DNA from: Clostridium algidicarnis DSM 15099
GTDB taxonomy: Bacteria; Bacillota; Clostridia; Clostridiales; Clostridiaceae
Length of the DNA stretch: 64,000 nt
Assembly: GCF_002934235.1 (NCBI RefSeq)
Contig: NZ_PTIS01000003.1
Location: forward strand, 62,001 to 126,000
Reading direction: 5' to 3'
A program made the translations under genes and the position numbers. Numbering within the stretch: position 1 is the stretch's first letter; the number at the start of each line of letters is the position of its first letter. The notes beneath the pieces are model-generated. The model worked only from the letters and a program-made list of their open reading frames with translations. It made no database searches and had not been told where the DNA came from. Below are positions 8,383 through 18,572 of the stretch, one piece after another.

Positions 8383-9852
8383 TTGTCGATAGATAATTAT
8401 GAAAAAGTAACTTTGGTTGAGTTACGAAAAAAGGCTAAAGAATTAGACATAAAAAATATAAGTAAATTTAAAAAAAGCGAATTAATCGAAGAAATTAAAA
8501 AGGTTTTACCATTACCTGTGTCTATGCAAAAAAATGGCATGGTTCTTCAAGAAAAGATAGCTCCTAAGATTAAAGAAGAGGTTTTAACGGATAAGAATGA
8601 AATTAAAGAAGAACCTGTTAAAAACAATGTTTTGATTAATAATGAAGAAAAAAGGCCAGATAATATAACTGTGGACAAGGCTGAAGAGGAGAATAAAAGA
8701 GAAAGATTAAAAACTATGATAAATGACTCTCAGTCTGCAAGAGGGGTATTAGAGGTAAATGAAAATAATAACTTTGGTTTCTTAAGAGGTAAGAATTATC
8801 TCACAAGTACAGATGACATATATGTATCACCATCTCAAATAAGAAGGTTTAATTTAAGAACTGGTGATGAGGTAGAAGGAAAGGTAAGAATACCTAAAGA
8901 TGGTGAAAAGTTTAAAGCTCTTTTGTATGTTGAAAGAGTAAATGGTGAAAACCCTGAAAAGGCTGTGGGAAGAAAATCATTTGAAAGACTTGTACCTGTA
9001 TACCCAGATCAAAGATTAAGACTTGAAACTCATCATGACAATAACCTATCTTCAAGACTTATGGATATAATAAGTCCTATTGGAAAAGGACAAAGAGGGA
9101 TGATTGTAGCTCCACCTAAAGCAGGAAAAACTACTTTGCTTAAAAAGATAGCACAAAACATTTCTTATAATTATCCTGAAATAAAACTTATAGTTGTTTT
9201 AATAGATGAAAGACCAGAAGAAGTTACAGATATGCAAAGATCTATAAATGGAGAGGTAATATATTCTACATTTGATGAGGAACCAGATCATCATACAAAG
9301 GTTGCTCAAATGGTACTTGAAAGAGCTAAACGTATGGTAGAACAAGGCCAAGACGTTGTAATATTATTAGATAGTATTACAAGGCTTGCTAGGGCATATA
9401 ACCTTACTGTTAACCCTTCAGGAAGAACTTTATCAGGAGGTCTTGATCCAGGGGCTTTAATAATGCCAAAGAAATTCTTTGGAGCTGCAAGAAATATTGA
9501 AGAAGGTGGAAGCCTTACTATACTTGCAACTGCATTGGTTGAAACAGGAAGCAGAATGGATGATATGATATTTGAAGAATTTAAAGGAACTGGAAATATG
9601 GAAGTTCATTTAGACAGAAAGCTTCAAGAAAGAAGAATCTTTCCAGCTATTGATATTTATAAATCGGGAACTAGAAAAGAAGATTTATTGCTTACAGAAG
9701 ATGAAAAAGATGTAGCATACAATATAAGAAAAGTTATGTATAGAGAAGGAAATATTGAAACAATAACAGGGAACTTAATAAGTTTATTATCTAGAACAAA
9801 GAATAATAAAGAATTGTTACAAATGATAAAAAAGATAGATATTTCCAAATAA
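8383..9852 (+). CDS. rho: Transcription termination factor Rho
   Basis: This is a hexameric RNA-dependent ATPase that ends transcription. Features are the N-terminal Rho_N helical domain ([16 protein letters not shown]), a charged linker, the cold-shock-like RNA-binding domain (residues about 110-190), Walker A ([12 protein letters not shown]) and Walker B ([16 protein letters not shown]), ending with the [12 protein letters not shown] tail. I choose TTG at 8383 as the start, because GGAGGTG lies at 8371-8377. The upstream in-frame ATG at 8347 has no ribosome-binding site. Resulting length is 489 residues, with the linker explaining the excess over E. coli Rho. The rpmE-tdk-prmC-prfA neighbourhood downstream is typical for clostridia. 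Confidence 0.97.
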   Translation: MSIDNYEKVTLVELRKKAKELDIKNISKFKKSELIEEIKKVLPLPVSMQKNGMVLQEKIAPKIKEEVLTDKNEIKEEPVKNNVLINNEEKRPDNITVDKAEEENKRERLKTMINDSQSARGVLEVNENNNFGFLRGKNYLTSTDDIYVSPSQIRRFNLRTGDEVEGKVRIPKDGEKFKALLYVERVNGENPEKAVGRKSFERLVPVYPDQRLRLETHHDNNLSSRLMDIISPIGKGQRGMIVAPPKAGKTTLLKKIAQNISYNYPEIKLIVVLIDERPEEVTDMQRSINGEVIYSTFDEEPDHHTKVAQMVLERAKRMVEQGQDVVILLDSITRLARAYNLTVNPSGRTLSGGLDPGALIMPKKFFGAARNIEEGGSLTILATALVETGSRMDDMIFEEFKGTGNMEVHLDRKLQERRIFPAIDIYKSGTRKEDLLLTEDEKDVAYNIRKVMYREGNIETITGNLISLLSRTKNNKELLQMIKKIDISK

Positions 9853-9929
9853 GATCTAATGACAAAATAAGATATGTAGAAATTTAAAGAAAATAATATA
9901 TATTTTATAATGGAATTAATAAAAAAAAG

Positions 9930-9970
9930 CAAAAAAAAAGCAGTTGAGGAAGATCAATAGATCTTCCTCA
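9930..9970 (-). terminator. Terminator of rpmE (also between convergent rho and rpmE)
   Basis: A perfect 10-bp stem, GAGGAAGATC (9946-9955) with GATCTTCCTC (9960-9969), is flanked on its low-coordinate side by long A-runs. These read as a T-run on the minus strand. It may stop rho transcripts less efficiently. Confidence 0.85.
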
Positions 9971-9977
9971 TATAGCT

Positions 9978-10190
9978 TTATTCTTCGCTTTTTAAGTTGA
10001 ACTTCTTATTGAACCTTTCAACTCTTCCTCCAACGTCAACGATCTTTTGACGCCCAGTGAAGAAAGGATGGCATTTTGAACAAATTTCCACTTTTAGTTC
10101 ATCTTTAACTGAACCAGTAGTGAAAGTATTTCCACATGCACATTTAACTACAGCCTCATGATTGTAATTTGGGTGTATGCCTTCTCTCAT
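9978..10190 (-). CDS. rpmE: 50S ribosomal protein L31, zinc-binding (C+) type
   Basis: The 70-residue protein [10 protein letters not shown]... has the four zinc ligands C17, C19, C37 and C40 (CACG ... CSKC), so it is the zinc-containing L31 form. The end [11 protein letters not shown] is typical. An upstream in-frame TTG would add six residues, but the codons of that extension contain the ribosome-binding site (GAGGTG six bases before the ATG), so the ATG at 10190 is the start. It is single, convergent with rho, with its own terminator. Confidence 0.96.
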   Translation of the reverse strand: MREGIHPNYNHEAVVKCACGNTFTTGSVKDELKVEICSKCHPFFTGRQKIVDVGGRVERFNKKFNLKSEE

Positions 10191-10412
10191 ATGTTTCACC
10201 TCTTTCAAATTGCGGATTACCGCTTATAACTACTAGATTATATCACGAAGTTTTATTAATAGTCAAGATACATACTTATATTTTAAAGAGTAAAAAGTGT
10301 GATAACATATCTTTTTTATATTATAATTAAATGTTATAATCATAAAGTAGATTTTTAGAATCATTTATTTTAGAGATGCTGCTTATAATTATCAAGAAGG
10401 GACGAGTTTTAA

Positions 10413-11015
10413 TTGGCTAAATTATACTTTAGATATGGAGCTATGAATTCGGGTAAGTCTACTAGTCTTATGCAGGTAGCTTATAATTATGAAGAAAGAG
10501 GTATGAAGGTTATAATTATAAAACCAAGGACAGATACTAAAGGCGGAAATAAAATAACTTCAAGGCTTGGAGTTGCAAGAAATGTAGATATGTTATTAGA
10601 CCCTAGTGAAAATGCTTATTTAAATATAGAGGGTTATATAAAAAATAAGGGGAGTATTAATTGTATATTAGTAGATGAAGTTCAATTTTTAAAATCACAT
10701 CATATAGATGAACTTTTTAAAGTGTCTGTAATTATGGATATACCTGTTATTTGCTATGGACTTCGTACAGATTTTCAAATGGAAGGATTTGAGGGTAGTA
10801 AAAGATTGCTTCTTCTAGCTCATAGCATTGAAGAAATGAAAACCATATGTACTTGTGGGAAAAAGGCCCTACTTAATGGGAGAAAGATTAATGGCAGATA
10901 TGTTTTTGTGGGAAATCAGATAGCTATAGATAATGAAGATGAAGTGGAGTACGAATCATTGTGTCCAAAATGTTATTTTAAATATAAGGCTGAATTTGAA
11001 CTAAACGAAATATAA
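10413..11015 (+). CDS. tdk: Thymidine kinase
   Basis: This type II thymidine kinase phosphorylates thymidine to dTMP in pyrimidine salvage. The P-loop GAMNSGKST is at residues 9-17 and the Walker B-like VDEVQF near 90. The zinc-site cysteines are CTCG in the lasso region and CPKC near the C-terminus. Length of 200 is normal. The start is TTG at 10413, preceded by AGAAGGGA. It follows rpmE in the usual clostridial rho-rpmE-tdk-prmC-prfA order. Confidence 0.96.
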   Translation: MAKLYFRYGAMNSGKSTSLMQVAYNYEERGMKVIIIKPRTDTKGGNKITSRLGVARNVDMLLDPSENAYLNIEGYIKNKGSINCILVDEVQFLKSHHIDELFKVSVIMDIPVICYGLRTDFQMEGFEGSKRLLLLAHSIEEMKTICTCGKKALLNGRKINGRYVFVGNQIAIDNEDEVEYESLCPKCYFKYKAEFELNEI

Positions 11016-11124
11016 TTTAGTATAGGTTGAATTTGAGATGAACAAAATATAATATATTGTTTAAGAAACAATTAAAGTATTCAAAAAAATAAAAAGAATT
11101 TTAAAAAGAGAGTTGATATTATAT

Positions 11125-12897
11125 ATGAAAAAGGATTATGCCGTTGGTGGTCAAGCCATAATCGAAGGTGTAATGATGAGGGGAAATAAAGGCATTGCAA
11201 CTGCAATAAGAATCCCTGACCGAACAATAAAGGTAGAAATTAAAAAGGCTTCATCTATAAGAGAAAAAAATAAGATATTACGGGTACCTATTATAAGAGG
11301 ATTTATAGCATTAATTGAATCTTTGGTTACAGGTATAGAAACCTTGAATTACTCTTCTAGCTTTTTTGAAGAAGAAGAGGAGGAAAAGAGTGAATCTAGT
11401 ATAGAAAAGTTTCTAAATAAATTGTTTAAAGATAAAAGTGATACGATATTAATGGGTATTGTTTTAGGTATGTCCTTTATTATTTCTGGAATCATATTCA
11501 TACTTATACCTACAATAATTGCAAATTTATTTAAAAAACTAGGTGTCAATAATGTAGGGTTAAATGTAATAGAAGGTGTTTTTAGGGTTATCATATTCAT
11601 TATGTATATAGTGGCAATTTCTAAGATGGAAGACATATATAGGCTATTACAGTACCATGGAGCAGAACATAAGACTATATTTTGTTATGAAGCTAAAGAG
11701 GAGCTAACTGTAGAAAATGTAATGAAATATAAAAGGCTTCACCCAAGATGTGGTACCAACTTTTTATTTCTTGTAATGATAGTTAGTATAATATTACTTT
11801 CAATAACTGGGTGGAGTAGTTTAGGAGAAAGGGTACTATATAGAATATTATTACTACCAATAGTGTCTGGTTTTAGTTTTGAAATAATAAAGTGGCTTTC
11901 AAAAAGTAATAGCAAGCTTTCAAAGATATTAGCATATCCAGGTCTTAAATTACAAATGCTAACAACAAGAGAACCTGATGAATCTCAAATGGAAGTGGCT
12001 ATAGCATCACTAAAGGCTGCTGAAGGCATTAGTGAACCTGATAAAACCATAGGCGAACTTTTAAATATGGGAAATGAAATATTAAAAGATGCATCTATAC
12101 CTAGCTATATACTAGATACTCAACTTTTACTTGCTAAAATATTAGAGGTAGATAAACTGTATGTTATAACTAATAGAAATTTAAAAGTTAATCCTTTAAA
12201 GGAAAAGGAATTTATGGAACTTATAAAACTTAGAAAGGGTAGTATGCCTATTAAATATATATTAGGTAATACGGAATTTATGGGAATAGATTTAAATGTT
12301 AAAGAAGGTGTATTAATACCAAGGCCAGATACAGAAAACTTGGTTGAAATAGTTTTAGAATATATAGAAAAAGAAAACTATGAAAATGTATGTGACTTAT
12401 GTACTGGAAGTGGTGCTATAGGTATTTCTTTAGCATATCATAAAGATAGCATAAATGTTCATTGTATAGATATTAGCCCTATTTCAAATGAAGTGGTTTT
12501 AGAAAATATTAATAAGTTTAGACTTAATGGCAGGGTAAGTTTTATAAAAAGCGACCTTTTAGAAATACCAATTAAGAAAGGGTATAAATACGATGTTTTA
12601 GTATCCAATCCACCTTATATAAAGAGTGGGGATATAGATACTCTAATGGATGATGTAAAGGCCTTTGAACCACATCTAGCTTTAGATGGAGGGGAAGATG
12701 GACTTGTATTTTACAAAACAATTACAAGAGAGTCTAAAGAAATACTAAGTGCATCAGGCCTTATAGCTTTTGAAATTGGTAAAGATCAAGGTATGGAGGT
12801 TAGTGAAATTCTTGATTCTTTCGGATATAAGAATATAAAGATAATTAAGGATCTATCAGGATTTGATAGAGTGGTTATAGGAAAAAACAGTATTTAA
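11125..12897 (+). CDS. prmC: Fusion of DUF1385 (YqhQ) membrane protein and PrmC release-factor glutamine methyltransferase
   Basis: One open frame of 590 codons joins two proteins. Residues 1 to about 310 are DUF1385: AVGGQAIIEGVMMRG, several membrane segments, YHGAEHKTIFCYE and the KRLHPRCGTNF motif, ending MLTTREPDESQMEVAI. Residues about 320 to 590 are PrmC: helical N-domain (TIGELLNMGNEIL), SAM site DLCTGSGAIGISLA and catalytic NPPY. PrmC methylates the GGQ glutamine of RF1/RF2, and prfA follows directly. No stop or separate ribosome-binding site appears at the junction. I prefer ATG 11125; the TTG at 11113 lacks a better Shine-Dalgarno. Whether the methyltransferase works tethered to the membrane is unknown. 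Confidence 0.93.
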   Translation: MKKDYAVGGQAIIEGVMMRGNKGIATAIRIPDRTIKVEIKKASSIREKNKILRVPIIRGFIALIESLVTGIETLNYSSSFFEEEEEEKSESSIEKFLNKLFKDKSDTILMGIVLGMSFIISGIIFILIPTIIANLFKKLGVNNVGLNVIEGVFRVIIFIMYIVAISKMEDIYRLLQYHGAEHKTIFCYEAKEELTVENVMKYKRLHPRCGTNFLFLVMIVSIILLSITGWSSLGERVLYRILLLPIVSGFSFEIIKWLSKSNSKLSKILAYPGLKLQMLTTREPDESQMEVAIASLKAAEGISEPDKTIGELLNMGNEILKDASIPSYILDTQLLLAKILEVDKLYVITNRNLKVNPLKEKEFMELIKLRKGSMPIKYILGNTEFMGIDLNVKEGVLIPRPDTENLVEIVLEYIEKENYENVCDLCTGSGAIGISLAYHKDSINVHCIDISPISNEVVLENINKFRLNGRVSFIKSDLLEIPIKKGYKYDVLVSNPPYIKSGDIDTLMDDVKAFEPHLALDGGEDGLVFYKTITRESKEILSASGLIAFEIGKDQGMEVSEILDSFGYKNIKIIKDLSGFDRVVIGKNSI

Positions 12898-12982
12898 TAG
12901 TATAATATTAAGAAAGAGTAATATTATTTACTATTATATGTTATAATAATAAACTATGAAAATATGATACGGAGTGATAAAC

Positions 12983-14065
12983 ATGTTAGAAAGGCTTAAT
13001 TTTGTTGAAAATAAATATGAAGAATTGTCTGTTAAGATTAGTGACCCATCAATAATAGCTAATCAAAAAGAATGGCAAAGATTATGTAAAGAACATTCAG
13101 ATATTGAAGATTTAGTTATGAAGTTTAGACAATATAAACAAGTAGATGAGGAGATAGTATTTAACAAAGAAATATTAAATGAAGAAAACGACAAAGAATT
13201 AAAAGAAATGGCTCAAGAAGAGTTAAAAGAGCTTACAGTAAAAAAAGATAAATTAGCAGAAGATCTTAGAATTTTACTTTTACCTAAAGATCCTAATGAT
13301 GACAAAAATGTATTTGTAGAAATTAGAGGTGGTGCAGGTGGAGATGAAGCAGCTTTATTTGCTGCTAATTTATTTAGAATGTATACAAGATATTCTGAAA
13401 ACAAGCACTGGAAAATAGAAATGATAAACTCTAATGAAACAGATATAGGTGGATTTAAAGAAGTTGTTTTTATGATAAAAGGAAAAGGTGCTTATAGTAG
13501 ACTTAAGTATGAAAGCGGAGTTCATAGAGTGCAAAGGGTCCCAGATACGGAGTCAAGTGGAAGAATTCATACATCTACTGCTACTGTAGCAGTATTACCA
13601 GAGGTAGATGATGTAGATATTGAGATAAATCAAAATGATTTAAGGATAGATGTATTCAGATCATCAGGTAATGGTGGGCAGTCTGTAAATACTACAGATT
13701 CTGCCATAAGAATAACCCATATTCCATCAGGAATTGTAGTTTCTTGCCAAGATGAAAAGTCTCAACTTAAAAATAAAGAAAAGGCTATGAAAGTTTTAAG
13801 ATCTAGGTTATTTGAAATTGCTGAGTCAGAAAGATCAGCATCTATTGCAGAAGATAGAAAAAGCCAAGTAGGAACAGGAGATAGAAGTGAAAGAATAAGG
13901 ACTTATAACTATCCTCAAGGAAGGGTTACCGATCACAGAATTGGATTAACTCTTTATAGACTTGAATCATTCTTAGAAGGTGATATAGATGAAATGATAG
14001 ACTCTCTTATAACAGAAGATCAAGCAAATAAAATGAAGTCTATGGGAAATACGGAAAGGTTATAA
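12983..14065 (+). CDS. prfA: Peptide chain release factor 1
   Basis: RF1 reads UAA and UAG and releases the peptide. The 360-residue protein has the stop-codon recognition PxT motif as PDT ([18 protein letters not shown]) and the catalytic GGQ in [15 protein letters not shown]. The start ATG 12983 is nine bases after CGGAG; the GTG at 12974 overlaps the ribosome-binding site. It is downstream of prmC, which methylates the GGQ glutamine, so enzyme and substrate are encoded together. Confidence 0.97.
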   Translation: MLERLNFVENKYEELSVKISDPSIIANQKEWQRLCKEHSDIEDLVMKFRQYKQVDEEIVFNKEILNEENDKELKEMAQEELKELTVKKDKLAEDLRILLLPKDPNDDKNVFVEIRGGAGGDEAALFAANLFRMYTRYSENKHWKIEMINSNETDIGGFKEVVFMIKGKGAYSRLKYESGVHRVQRVPDTESSGRIHTSTATVAVLPEVDDVDIEINQNDLRIDVFRSSGNGGQSVNTTDSAIRITHIPSGIVVSCQDEKSQLKNKEKAMKVLRSRLFEIAESERSASIAEDRKSQVGTGDRSERIRTYNYPQGRVTDHRIGLTLYRLESFLEGDIDEMIDSLITEDQANKMKSMGNTERL

Positions 14066-14098
14066 TATTTTCAAAGACATATGCTTAGAGGTGATTAA

Positions 14099-14692
14099 TT
14101 GCATATTGAAAAAGCTATCAAAAATCAAAACAGAAATTTAAAAAAATTTATGATACTAATGATATCTATGTCTTTAATTTTACCTTTGGCATTATTTTTA
14201 TATGGAAATATTAATTGGTTTTTATTAAGTTACATGATTTTTATTGAGTTTATGATTGCTTTTGCTACTATAAGCAAATACAACTCTCAAAAAATTAAAT
14301 TTAACTGTTCTAATAATAAGTTGAAATTAAAGGTAGGTATATTAGGTCAAACCACACTAATATTTTGTGATAAAATATCTATCGTACATACGGCTAAGAG
14401 CAAAGAAGACATAGAAATAATAATAATAAGCAATACTAAGATTAAAAATAAAAGAGCAAAGCCTATCAATGAAAGCTTTTATAAAAGGTATCCTATGTTA
14501 GCCAAAAAATATGAGAATGAAAAAAAAGAAAATCCTGAAAAAGATTATTATTTTTTAATCATTAAAAAAGGTGGATTTTATAAATATAACTTACTAGATA
14601 TTATATATAAAAATAGTGTTAAAGCAGTTTATACAGATGAAACTATTGAAAATATAAAGATAGCTAGAGGACAAAAGGAATTTATAGATTAA
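14099..14692 (+). CDS. Hypothetical membrane protein
   Basis: The 197-residue protein is not recognised. Two hydrophobic segments (about residues 17-36 and 40-60) are followed by a Lys-rich cytoplasmic part with beta-like stretches (KLKLKVGILGQTTLIFCDKISIVHT), perhaps a PH-like fold, which is only a guess. The start is TTG 14099 with GAGGTG at 14088-14093. It lies 33 bases after prfA, so it is probably cotranscribed. Confidence 0.7.
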   Translation: MHIEKAIKNQNRNLKKFMILMISMSLILPLALFLYGNINWFLLSYMIFIEFMIAFATISKYNSQKIKFNCSNNKLKLKVGILGQTTLIFCDKISIVHTAKSKEDIEIIIISNTKIKNKRAKPINESFYKRYPMLAKKYENEKKENPEKDYYFLIIKKGGFYKYNLLDIIYKNSVKAVYTDETIENIKIARGQKEFID

Positions 14693-14747
14693 GTTATAAT
14701 CCCTTATTTTTACTAATAAGATTGTATAAATAAGGGGTGATTTTAAA

Positions 14748-15470
14748 TTGAATAAAACTATTATTATAATATTTTTATGCTCATTAGTATCCATGATAGG
14801 TACAATTATAGGAGCTACCCTTGCTATGTTCATAAAGAATCCTACTAAAAACGTTATAAGTTCTATTATGGGTTTTTCAGGAGGGCTTATGTTTTCGGTT
14901 ATTGTATTTGATTTAATTCCTAGTGCTTTAACGAAAATAAGTATAAAATATGTATTTATATTTTGTCTTATTGGTATACTTGTAACTGTATTTCTGGAAT
15001 TATTTATAAGCAAAATTGTAAAAAACAATACTTATATGAAAATGGCAGTAATAACTTCAATAGGACTTATGATTCATAATATACCTGAGGGGATAATAAT
15101 GGGATGCGGATTTGTAGCAGGAGAATATTTGGGTATTAAGATGAGTATTATAATAGCTTTGCACGATATACCTGAAGGGTTAGCTGTAGTATCCCCACTT
15201 GTAGCAGCTGGAGAAAAAAATACTAAAATTTTGATATATGCATTTATAACAGCAATGCCCACAGCATTAGGGGCTATATTTGGAATATATTTAGGGGGAA
15301 TTTCAGAAACCTTTTTAGGAAGAGCATTAGCTTTTGCTTCAGGAGTTATGATGTATGTAGTTTTTTTAGAATTGATTCCAGAGTCTAACAAACTAGGCCA
15401 TGGTAAGGTATCTATATTAAGCATACTAGCTGGAATTTTCATGGGATTTTTCATAGGAATTATTCTTTAA
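14748..15470 (+). CDS. ZIP family metal transporter
   Basis: The 240-residue protein has about eight hydrophobic segments. The ZIP metal-binding motifs are HNIPEG in one membrane helix and HDIPEG in the next. ZIP proteins move zinc or other divalent cations into the cytoplasm, and the bacterial ZupT type has this length. The start is TTG 14748 after AGGGGTGA. It is 55 bases after the hypothetical membrane gene. The actual metal cannot be predicted. Confidence 0.92.
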   Translation: MNKTIIIIFLCSLVSMIGTIIGATLAMFIKNPTKNVISSIMGFSGGLMFSVIVFDLIPSALTKISIKYVFIFCLIGILVTVFLELFISKIVKNNTYMKMAVITSIGLMIHNIPEGIIMGCGFVAGEYLGIKMSIIIALHDIPEGLAVVSPLVAAGEKNTKILIYAFITAMPTALGAIFGIYLGGISETFLGRALAFASGVMMYVVFLELIPESNKLGHGKVSILSILAGIFMGFFIGIIL

Positions 15471-15557
15471 TATTTTTGATGTGCAGTTGCAATATAAGAA
15501 ATAAAATATATTAGATATTTTTTTAAAAGTGCAAGGTTAATAAAAGGGAGAGTTCTA

Positions 15558-16607
15558 ATGAATACTAAGGTAGTTAAAATGAATGAAGATAAAATGAATA
15601 TGAATGCTATAGAAGAAGCTGCAAGTACAATAAAAGCTGGAGGTCTTGTAGTGTTCCCAACCGAAACAGTGTATGGACTTGGAGCTAATGCATTAGATGG
15701 TAAGGCAGTTTCAAAAATATTTGAGGCAAAGGGAAGACCTCAAGATAATCCACTTATAATACATGTAGCAGACTTTAATATAAAAAAATACATAAAAGAT
15801 TTACCACTGGTAGCAACTAAGCTTATGGAAAAATTTTGGCCAGGGCCCATAACTTTTATATTAAATAAGTCTGACATTATACCTTTAACTACTAGCGCTG
15901 GATTAAATACTATAGGTATAAGAATGCCTTCTAATAAAATTGCAAGGGAACTTATATTAAAAAGTGGTGTCCCAATAGCGGCTCCTTCTGCTAATATTTC
16001 GGGAAGACCAAGTCCAACAGAAGTAGAAAGATGCATAGAAGATTTAAATGAAAAAGTTGAATATATATTAGGAGGAGAAGGAAGCAATATAGGACTTGAG
16101 TCCACAATATTAGATTGTACAGTAGAGCCTCCTTGTATACTAAGGCCAGGTGCTATAACTTTAGAAATGCTAAAAGAAGTAAAAGAAGATATTTATATAG
16201 ACCCTGCAGTAATGAAAATGCCTAGTAAAGAATTAAAACCTAAGGCTCCAGGGATGAAATATAGACATTATGCACCTAAGGCTCCTTTGAAGATAATAAG
16301 AGGAGATTTGAAAAAAACTATTGCAAAAGTTAATGAAATAGTGCAAAATTGTATAGATGAAGGAAAGACTGTGGGAATTATAGCTACAGAAGAAACTAAA
16401 AACCTTTATAATAAAGGCATAGTTTTATCCTTAGGAAGTAGAAAAGATTTAGATGTTGTAGCAAAAAACCTTTTTGAATGTTTAAGAGCCATTGATGATA
16501 AAAATGTAGATTTAATATTATCTGAAAGTTTTGATGAGATTGGAATTGGCAGTGCAATAATGAATAGATTAAAAAAATCAGCAGGGTTTGATATATTAGA
16601 CGTATAA
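15558..16607 (+). CDS. ywlC: L-threonylcarbamoyladenylate synthase (Sua5/YwlC)
   Basis: It makes threonylcarbamoyl-AMP from threonine, bicarbonate and ATP, the first step of tRNA t6A37 synthesis. The YrdC domain covers residues about 15-200 (GGLVVFPTETVYGLGANA, KGRPQDNPLI, GVPIAAPSANISGRPSPT). The C-terminal Sua5 domain starts around 240 (PGMKYRHYAPKAPL). Length of 349 fits the two-domain Sua5 type. The partners TsaB and TsaE are encoded at 46.2-47.4 kb in this window. The ATG has AAAAGGGAG upstream. Confidence 0.95.
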   Translation: MNTKVVKMNEDKMNMNAIEEAASTIKAGGLVVFPTETVYGLGANALDGKAVSKIFEAKGRPQDNPLIIHVADFNIKKYIKDLPLVATKLMEKFWPGPITFILNKSDIIPLTTSAGLNTIGIRMPSNKIARELILKSGVPIAAPSANISGRPSPTEVERCIEDLNEKVEYILGGEGSNIGLESTILDCTVEPPCILRPGAITLEMLKEVKEDIYIDPAVMKMPSKELKPKAPGMKYRHYAPKAPLKIIRGDLKKTIAKVNEIVQNCIDEGKTVGIIATEETKNLYNKGIVLSLGSRKDLDVVAKNLFECLRAIDDKNVDLILSESFDEIGIGSAIMNRLKKSAGFDILDV

Positions 16608-16661
16608 GTTTCAACATTTTAACTTATAGAACCTATATTATTTTAAAGGAGGTGTGATACT

Positions 16662-17111
16662 ATGAATATTCTTTTTGTGTGTACAGGAAATACTTGTAGA
16701 AGCTGTATGGCAGAAGCTATATTTAACTATATTAATGATAATAAAAACTTATGCTCAAAATCAGTAGGACTTAGTATTGTTAAAGATAGTGTTACATCTT
16801 TAAATTCAGCTGAGATTATTAAATCTAAATTAGGTTTAGATTTAAGCAATAGAAAAGCTGTTCAATTTAGTAAGGAAGATATTGAAAATTCAAATATTGT
16901 GCTTACTATGACTTTGCATATGAAAGATATGTTAATAAATGCATTTCCAAAAGAAAAAGAAAAGATATTTACTTTAAATGAATATGTGGGCGTAAATGGA
17001 GATATTATAGATCCTTACGGTGGCACAATGGCGTTTTATGAAAAAACTTTTTTTGATCTCGAAAAATCAATAAGGCTTTTACTAGAAAAATTAAAAGGAG
17101 ATAGGGTATAG
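16662..17111 (+). CDS. ywlE: Low-molecular-weight phosphatase, probable protein-arginine phosphatase YwlE
   Basis: The 149-residue LMWPTP-fold enzyme has the active loop CTGNTCRS (C7, R13) and a later DPYGG with the general acid Asp. Threonine at position 11, in place of the Ile/Leu found in tyrosine phosphatases, is the marker of YwlE-type arginine phosphatases that reverse McsB phosphorylation. The ywlC-ywlE-rpiB order matches Bacillus. AAAGGAGGTG precedes the ATG. Confidence 0.92.
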   Translation: MNILFVCTGNTCRSCMAEAIFNYINDNKNLCSKSVGLSIVKDSVTSLNSAEIIKSKLGLDLSNRKAVQFSKEDIENSNIVLTMTLHMKDMLINAFPKEKEKIFTLNEYVGVNGDIIDPYGGTMAFYEKTFFDLEKSIRLLLEKLKGDRV

Positions 17112-17192
17112 TTACCACATCTTCTTTTTTGCAATGCAAAGAGTTTTTGTTATATTCAAAAAAGTAATTTTTAAATTAAGGAGGTAATATTT

Positions 17193-17642
17193 ATGAAGAT
17201 AGCTATTGGAAGCGATCATGGTGGATTTAAGTTAAAGGGAGAAATTATAAAACACTTAAAGGAAAAACAAATAGAAGTTGTAGACTTTGGTACTTATAAT
17301 GAAGATTCGTGTGATTATCCTGACTTTGGATTAAAGGTAGCAGAAGAAGTTGCTATGAAAAATTTTGAATTTGGAATATTAATTTGTGGAACAGGAATAG
17401 GCATTAGCATATCAGCAAATAAGGTCGTAGGAATAAGAGCAGCACTTTGTTCTGATACATTTAGTGCTCATGCAACTAGAGAGCATAATAATGCTAATAT
17501 ATTAGCATTAGGTGAAAGAGTAGTTGGGGTAGGTCTTGCTTTAGATATAGTAGATACTTTTTTAAGTGCAGAGTTCCAAGGTGGAAGACATCAAAAGAGA
17601 ATAGATAAAATATCAGATATTGAAGATAAATATCTAAAGTAA
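17193..17642 (+). CDS. rpiB: Ribose-5-phosphate isomerase B
   Basis: It interconverts ribose 5-phosphate and ribulose 5-phosphate in the pentose phosphate pathway. The 149-residue protein has the start MKIAIGSDHGGFKLK, SCDYPDF and ILICGTGIGISISANKV. The Cys in ICGTG is the catalytic base position of RpiB, and the later EHNNANILALG is typical. AAGGAGGTAAT precedes the ATG. It probably shares transcription with ywlE. Confidence 0.96.
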   Translation: MKIAIGSDHGGFKLKGEIIKHLKEKQIEVVDFGTYNEDSCDYPDFGLKVAEEVAMKNFEFGILICGTGIGISISANKVVGIRAALCSDTFSAHATREHNNANILALGERVVGVGLALDIVDTFLSAEFQGGRHQKRIDKISDIEDKYLK

Positions 17643-17771
17643 TTTAAACCAATGATAAAGGTTAAATTAAGCATCAAAAATATTTTTTAATGTAGATAAA
17701 GGTATTTTAAAAATATTAAAATGATGCCTAATATATAAAATAATGCTTAATAGATTTTAGGAGGAAAAAAC

Positions 17772-18401
17772 ATGGGAAAAGTAACACAAATAACACATCC
17801 ATTAATTTTACACAAACTAGCTCTTATAAGAGACAAGAATACTGGGGCAAAAGATTTTAGGGAGTTGGTTGAAGAAGTAGCTATGTTAATGGCTTACGAG
17901 GTTACACGAGATGTACAGATGGAAGAAGTAGAAATAGAAACTCCTATCTGTGTTACTAAGTGCAAGATGTTATCAGGCAAAAAGATGGCTATAGTACCTA
18001 TATTAAGAGCTGGACTTGGAATGGTAGATGGTATGCTTAGAATAATACCAGCAGCTAAGGTTGGTCATATAGGACTATATAGAGATGAAGAAACACTTCA
18101 GCCAGTAGAATATTTTTGCAAACTACCTCAAGACATTCAAGAAAGAGATGTAATAGTAACAGACCCAATGCTAGCTACAGGTGGATCCGCAATGGATGCC
18201 ATTTCACTCTTAAAAAAGAGGGGAGCTAAAAATATCCGTCTAATGTGCCTTATAGCGGCTCCCGAGGGAGTAGAGGCAGTGGTAAAGGCTCATCCAGATG
18301 TTGATATATATGTAGCTCTTATAGATGAAAAATTAGATGAAAATGGCTATATAGTACCAGGTCTTGGCGATGCTGGGGATAGATTATTTGGAACTAAATA
18401 A
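17772..18401 (+). CDS. upp: Uracil phosphoribosyltransferase
   Basis: It converts uracil and PRPP to UMP. The 209-residue protein has the canonical start [16 protein letters not shown], the PRPP-binding [14 protein letters not shown] near 130-143 and the C-terminal uracil-binding [30 protein letters not shown] precedes the ATG. A strong terminator follows directly, so it closes the transcript from the rpiB side. The 129-base gap before it contains nothing I recognise. Confidence 0.97.
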   Translation: MGKVTQITHPLILHKLALIRDKNTGAKDFRELVEEVAMLMAYEVTRDVQMEEVEIETPICVTKCKMLSGKKMAIVPILRAGLGMVDGMLRIIPAAKVGHIGLYRDEETLQPVEYFCKLPQDIQERDVIVTDPMLATGGSAMDAISLLKKRGAKNIRLMCLIAAPEGVEAVVKAHPDVDIYVALIDEKLDENGYIVPGLGDAGDRLFGTK

Positions 18402-18414
18402 TAGCTAATTAAGT

Positions 18415-18455
18415 AGAAAAGGTGTAAACTAAATTTGTTTACACCTTTTCTTTTT
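18415..18455 (+). terminator. Rho-independent terminator after upp
   Basis: A perfect 15-bp stem (AGAAAAGGTGTAAAC at 18415-18429 with its complement at 18437-18451) and a 7-base loop are followed by TTTT. Confidence 0.92.
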
Positions 18456-18502
18456 AATTATTTAATTAGGTCATATTACTATAAGTCATCAATGAAGCCT
18501 GG

Positions 18503-18531
18503 TTTACTTTGAATAATATTTAATGTATAAT
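18503..18531 (+). promoter_or_regulatory. Probable sigma-A promoter of comEB
   Basis: TTTACT (18503-18508), a 17-bp spacer and TATAAT (18526-18531) lie 41 bases before the comEB start and just after the upp terminator. Confidence 0.65.
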
Positions 18532-18572
18532 TTAAGTAATGTTTTTAACATTTTATTTATAAGGAGATATTA

